Shown piece after piece: positions 61,679 to 64,000 of a DNA stretch of 64,000 nucleotides (positions are counted from its first letter, which is position 1; each line of letters opens with the position of its first letter). Position numbers and translations under genes: made by a program. This DNA is from Nocardia ninae NBRC 108245 (GTDB taxonomy: Bacteria > Actinomycetota > Actinomycetes > Mycobacteriales > Mycobacteriaceae), in contig NZ_BJXA01000007.1 of NCBI RefSeq assembly GCF_007990755.1, forward strand, positions 1 through 64,000. Direction: 5' to 3'. The notes beneath the pieces were generated by a model. It saw nothing but the letters and a program-made list of their open reading frames with translations. It had not been told where the DNA came from and ran no database searches.

Positions 61679-62565
61679 CCGGCCACCGCGCTGTACCGCG
61701 GCCTGCTCATCCCGACCACCGCGACGACGAGCAGCAGCGCGGCGATCAGCAAGGTCGCCAACGAAGTGGACCACAGCGGTTCGAGCAACGCACCGATCCG
61801 CTGCACCGGACCGGTCGCCGAGGACGCCGCGGCGCCGAGCAGCCACATCACGCCGCCCGCTACCGCCCCTACCTGCGCGGAACGCCAGACAGCACACACG
61901 ATCCCGACCGCCGAGGCGAACATCGCCGGGCCGAGCCAGCCCGCGACCATGGTGGGAAAGTCGGCCGCCGCACCGAACTCGCTCGCCAGCATCGAGGCGA
62001 GCAGCGCCAGCGCGGTGTCGGCGATGAGGATCACCGCAAGCCGGCACGCGAACACCACCGCGGGCGGAATCGGCAACGTGCTGAACAACTCCAGCCGCGG
62101 GTCGGCCCGGGGCAGGCAGGCCGCCAACGTACCGAGCTGGAACAACAGCGTGACCCCGAGCCCGAACACCGTTGGCGCAGTGGCACTTTGCTTGGTGAAT
62201 ACCGCCAAGAGCAAGCAGCACACGAACCCGAGCACGCTCAGCGGAACCAGTGCTCGCGGCAACAACTGCAGCTGGGTTCGCACCAGCGCAGCGGCGACCA
62301 GGAGCGATCCCCGCCAATCTGGTCGTGCGGCTACTTCCGCTGTGGCCCAGGGCATTCCGACGGCGTCGCCGAGCAATCTGTCGAAGGAGGGTGTGCGGAT
62401 GGTTCCCTCCAGTTCCGCGGAAACCTGCCGCGCCGCAGCTGCCAGGTGCTGCCAACTCTCGGCGCGGGCACGACAGTCGGCGCAAGCACCCAGGTGCAGG
62501 CGGGTGGCATCGTCTCGCCGGCCGACCAGCTGGTCGTCCGCGAGGTGGGGCCCGAGCGGATTCAT
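61675..62565 (-). CDS. Zinc-finger anti-sigma domain fused to ABC-2-like membrane domain
   Basis: A 296-residue protein. The first 60 residues contain H24-x3-C28-x2-C31, the zinc motif (H-x3-C-x2-C) of ZAS anti-sigma factors. From about residue 85, six hydrophobic spans follow: V-P-L-S-V-L-G-F-V-C-C-L-L-L-A-V first, then A-L-A-L-L-A-S-M-L-A and others. Most ZAS proteins have only one span. ATG 62565 overlaps the sigma gene stop (ATGA) and the stop overlaps the next ATG. It probably holds the sigma factor at the membrane and may itself be a transporter subunit. Confidence 0.7.
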   Translation of the reverse strand: MNPLGPHLADDQLVGRRDDATRLHLGACADCRARAESWQHLAAAARQVSAELEGTIRTPSFDRLLGDAVGMPWATAEVAARPDWRGSLLVAAALVRTQLQLLPRALVPLSVLGFVCCLLLAVFTKQSATAPTVFGLGVTLLFQLGTLAACLPRADPRLELFSTLPIPPAVVFACRLAVILIADTALALLASMLASEFGAAADFPTMVAGWLGPAMFASAVGIVCAVWRSAQVGAVAGGVMWLLGAAASSATGPVQRIGALLEPLWSTSLATLLIAALLLVVAVVGMSRPRYSAVAG

Positions 62566-63131
62566 TTCTCGCCTCCGTTTCCGGTGGACAGGTCGGCGGT
62601 GGTCCCGGCCAGCGCAAGCGCGAGCCGCTTGCGCGCGTGCGACATTCGGCTCTTCACCGTGCCGACCGGAATGTCGAGGATCGCCGCGACGTCCGGGTAG
62701 GCCAGGTCATCGACGAGGATGAGCAGCAGCACATCGCGCAGATGCTCGGGTAGGTCGCGAATGGCCGCGGCCAGCTCGGCCCGGGCGGCGTTGGCGAGGA
62801 CGACGTCCTCGACGGTGCCGGTCTCATCGGAGATCTCCGGGGTGTCGTCGAGATCGACCGTGGCGAGCACGGACTTTCGCAGCTGATTGTGCGCTTGGCG
62901 TTTGGCGACACCGAACAGCCAGCTGCGCGCGGACGACTCGCCGCGGAAGCTGCCCGCCGACCGCCAGACAGCCAGCCAGGTCTCCTGCAGGATCTCCTCG
63001 GCGACGCCGCTCTGCGCCGTCATCCGGCGCACCACCCGCAGCATCGCGGGCGCGTGCCGCTCGTAGAGCGCACGCAGGCCCGCCTGGTCCCCCCTGGCCA
63101 CCGCGGCCAGCAGCGCTTCGTCGGTCTCCAC
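62562..63131 (-). CDS. ECF-type RNA polymerase sigma factor
   Basis: A 189-residue sigma factor. Region 2 (about 15-85) has Y-E-R-H-A-P-A-M-L-R-V-V, E-E-I-L-Q-E-T-W-L-A-V-W and S-W-L-F-G-V-A-K-R. Region 4 (about 120-175) has L-P-E-H-L-R-D-V-L-L-L-I and Y-P-D-V-A-A-I-L-D-I-P-V-G-T-V-K-S-R. The start is GTG 63131, inside a small palindrome. It is the first gene of the operon and overlaps the anti-sigma gene by 4 bp. Which promoters it reads is unknown; its own is a fair guess. Confidence 0.88.
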   Translation of the reverse strand: METDEALLAAVARGDQAGLRALYERHAPAMLRVVRRMTAQSGVAEEILQETWLAVWRSAGSFRGESSARSWLFGVAKRQAHNQLRKSVLATVDLDDTPEISDETGTVEDVVLANAARAELAAAIRDLPEHLRDVLLLILVDDLAYPDVAAILDIPVGTVKSRMSHARKRLALALAGTTADLSTGNGGEK

Positions 63132-63142
63132 ACCCTGGTGTG
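63129..63142. promoter_or_regulatory. Palindrome covering the sigma factor start codon
   Basis: CACACC and GGTGTG arms with a 2-nt centre overlap the GTG start and the place of its ribosome binding site. It could be a hairpin that hides the start or a protein-binding site. The site is short, so chance is possible. Confidence 0.3.
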
Positions 63143-63181
63143 TAGCGGGCAGGCACCGAACGGTTCAACCCGGATCGCATT

Positions 63182-63892
63182 TCAGCGGATTCGCGAGCCA
63201 TCGGCATCGAGGATGCGAAAAAAGCCCTCCTCGATGTCACCGTCGCCCGCGAGCCCGTGCAGGGTGCCTTCGTAGCGTGTCTTACCTGCGACCAGCACCG
63301 CGACCCGGTCGCATACCTGGGCGATCTCCGACAGCTGGTGGCTGGAGAGCAGGATCGTGGTGCCGTCGGCGGCGAGAGAACGGATGATCCCCCGCATCTC
63401 CCGGATGCCCACGGGATCGAGGCCGTTCGTCGGTTCATCGAGCAGCAGCAACTTCGGCCGGGCCAGCAGCGCGATGGCGATGCCTAGCCGCCAGCGCATA
63501 CCGAGCGAGAGCGCGCACACCTTGCGGTTGCGGACCTCGGTCAATCGCAAGGCGGCCAGGGCGTCGTCGATCCACGCCGCTGGCACACCGCGCAACTTCG
63601 CGTGAATACGCAGGTGCGCCGACGCATCCAACTGTGGCCATAACCCGGGCGTCTCGATCAACGCCCCGACAGCCACGAGCTGACTACGGTCGAAGGGTTG
63701 TCCGAAGAGCTTGATACTGCCCTTGCTCGGCCGCTGCAAGCCGAGGACGGTCTTGAGCACGGTGGATTTCCCCGCACCGTTCGGGCCGAGCAGCCCGTAG
63801 ACCTCCCCCGAGCGGACCGACAGGTCGACACCGTCGAGCGCCCGATGCTTGCCGTAGTGCTTGTGCAGCCGTGCCACTTCCAGTGCGTACAT
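63182..63892 (-). CDS. ABC transporter ATP-binding protein, lantibiotic/bacitracin-export-like
   Basis: A 236-residue ATPase. Walker A G36-P-N-G-A-G-K-S-T44; Walker B L-L-L-L-D-E-P-T-N-G-L-D; H-loop S-S-H-Q-L-S-E. The signature is L-S-L-G-M-R-W-R, a variant (G-M-R for the usual G-Q/M-K) seen in lantibiotic-immunity-type ATPases. The motif L-I-E-T-P-G-L-W-P near 80 is shared with that group. It lies 2 bp after the stop of the partial membrane gene, so they form a pair. Its stop is 50 bp upstream of the sigma gene start. Confidence 0.86.
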   Translation of the reverse strand: MYALEVARLHKHYGKHRALDGVDLSVRSGEVYGLLGPNGAGKSTVLKTVLGLQRPSKGSIKLFGQPFDRSQLVAVGALIETPGLWPQLDASAHLRIHAKLRGVPAAWIDDALAALRLTEVRNRKVCALSLGMRWRLGIAIALLARPKLLLLDEPTNGLDPVGIREMRGIIRSLAADGTTILLSSHQLSEIAQVCDRVAVLVAGKTRYEGTLHGLAGDGDIEEGFFRILDADGSRIR

Positions 63893-63894
63893 GC

Positions 63895-64000
63895 TCAGAT
63901 CTCCTTGCGCCGCAGGTGCATCGAGCCAGCCGCGAGCACCAGCGCCGCGAGCCCGATCGACAGCGCGATGGCGGGCAGTATGATGCCGCGGTCTCTGATG
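63895..64000 (-). CDS. ABC transporter membrane protein, C-terminal fragment
   Basis: Only the last 34 codons are in the window. They encode one hydrophobic span (I-I-L-P-A-I-A-L-S-I-G-L-A-A-L-V-L-A-A) followed by a short Arg/Lys-rich end (M-H-L-R-R-K-E-I), as in ABC-2-type permeases. The stop is 2 bp before the ATPase start, so it is the permease partner of the 63182 gene. The rest lies beyond the right edge. Confidence 0.6.
   Translation of the reverse strand, partial: IRDRGIILPAIALSIGLAALVLAAGSMHLRRKEI

Overview
This window looks like chromosomal DNA of a mycolic-acid actinomycete, most likely Nocardia or a close relative. The DNA is very GC-rich, GTG starts are common, many genes overlap as ATGA or GTGA, and one protein resembles mycothiol-dependent enzymes. 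From memory, the stretch fadE25 - purE - purK - gtrA-like - PH-domain gene - birA - accD5 - accE - maf - sseA - accA3, followed by lat - lrpA - pcd, follows the order of Mycobacterium tuberculosis Rv3274c to Rv3293. I could not run a search, so the genus is an inference.

Layout. 1-6.4 kb: the 5' end of a HelZ-like helicase, an HNH lipoprotein, an SseB-type sulfurtransferase, a BenE-type and an NCS2-type transporter, and an SDR oxidoreductase. 6.4-10.7 kb: an Lrp-type regulator divergent from a three-gene branched-chain 2-oxoacid dehydrogenase operon (E1 alpha, E1 beta, E2; no E3). 10.7-11.9 kb: an orphan AbiEi/DUF559-like gene bracketed by two near-identical, perfectly palindromic 70-bp repeats. 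11.9-18.5 kb: a thioesterase and an AraC regulator facing an NAD(P)-binding protein, an MFS transporter, and two paralogous eight-cysteine membrane-anchored proteins with an AAA ATPase between them. 18.6-21.5 kb: proton-translocating transhydrogenase (pntAa-pntAb-pntB). 21.9-26.9 kb: small enzymes, a MerR-VOC fusion, a GtrA protein and a GlcD-type oxidase.

27-43.2 kb is the lipid and housekeeping block. It holds acyl-CoA dehydrogenase, purine synthesis, a two-component system, an acyl-ACP desaturase, biotin ligase, and the acyl-CoA carboxylase subunits AccD5, AccE and AccA3. BirA would biotinylate AccA3, which works with AccD5 and AccE to make malonyl- or methylmalonyl-CoA for fatty and mycolic acids. 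43.2-49.3 kb: a patatin-like lipase, two receptor-type Ser/Thr kinases, a DUF1707 protein and a GNAT-like protein. 49.3-52.8 kb: lysine catabolism (lysine 6-aminotransferase, its Lrp regulator, and a semialdehyde/piperideine-6-carboxylate dehydrogenase). 52.9-58.5 kb: an overlapping thioesterase - acyltransferase - P450 operon behind an unusually AT-rich leader, plus a 14-TM drug exporter. An initiator tRNA lies at 58.8 kb. 59.4-63.1 kb: a five-gene, fully overlapping operon of an ECF sigma factor, a zinc-finger anti-sigma fused to an ABC-type membrane protein, two more membrane proteins and an ABC ATPase; a second ABC transporter lies just upstream.

The observations most worth following up are the palindrome-bounded nuclease-like cassette with a degenerate third copy of the palindrome at 35.2 kb, the sigma/anti-sigma-ABC operon, the P450 operon, the eight-cysteine/AAA cassette, and an SseA homologue whose active-site Cys is Ser. 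I saw no rRNA, CRISPR array, transposase, integrase or prophage gene.
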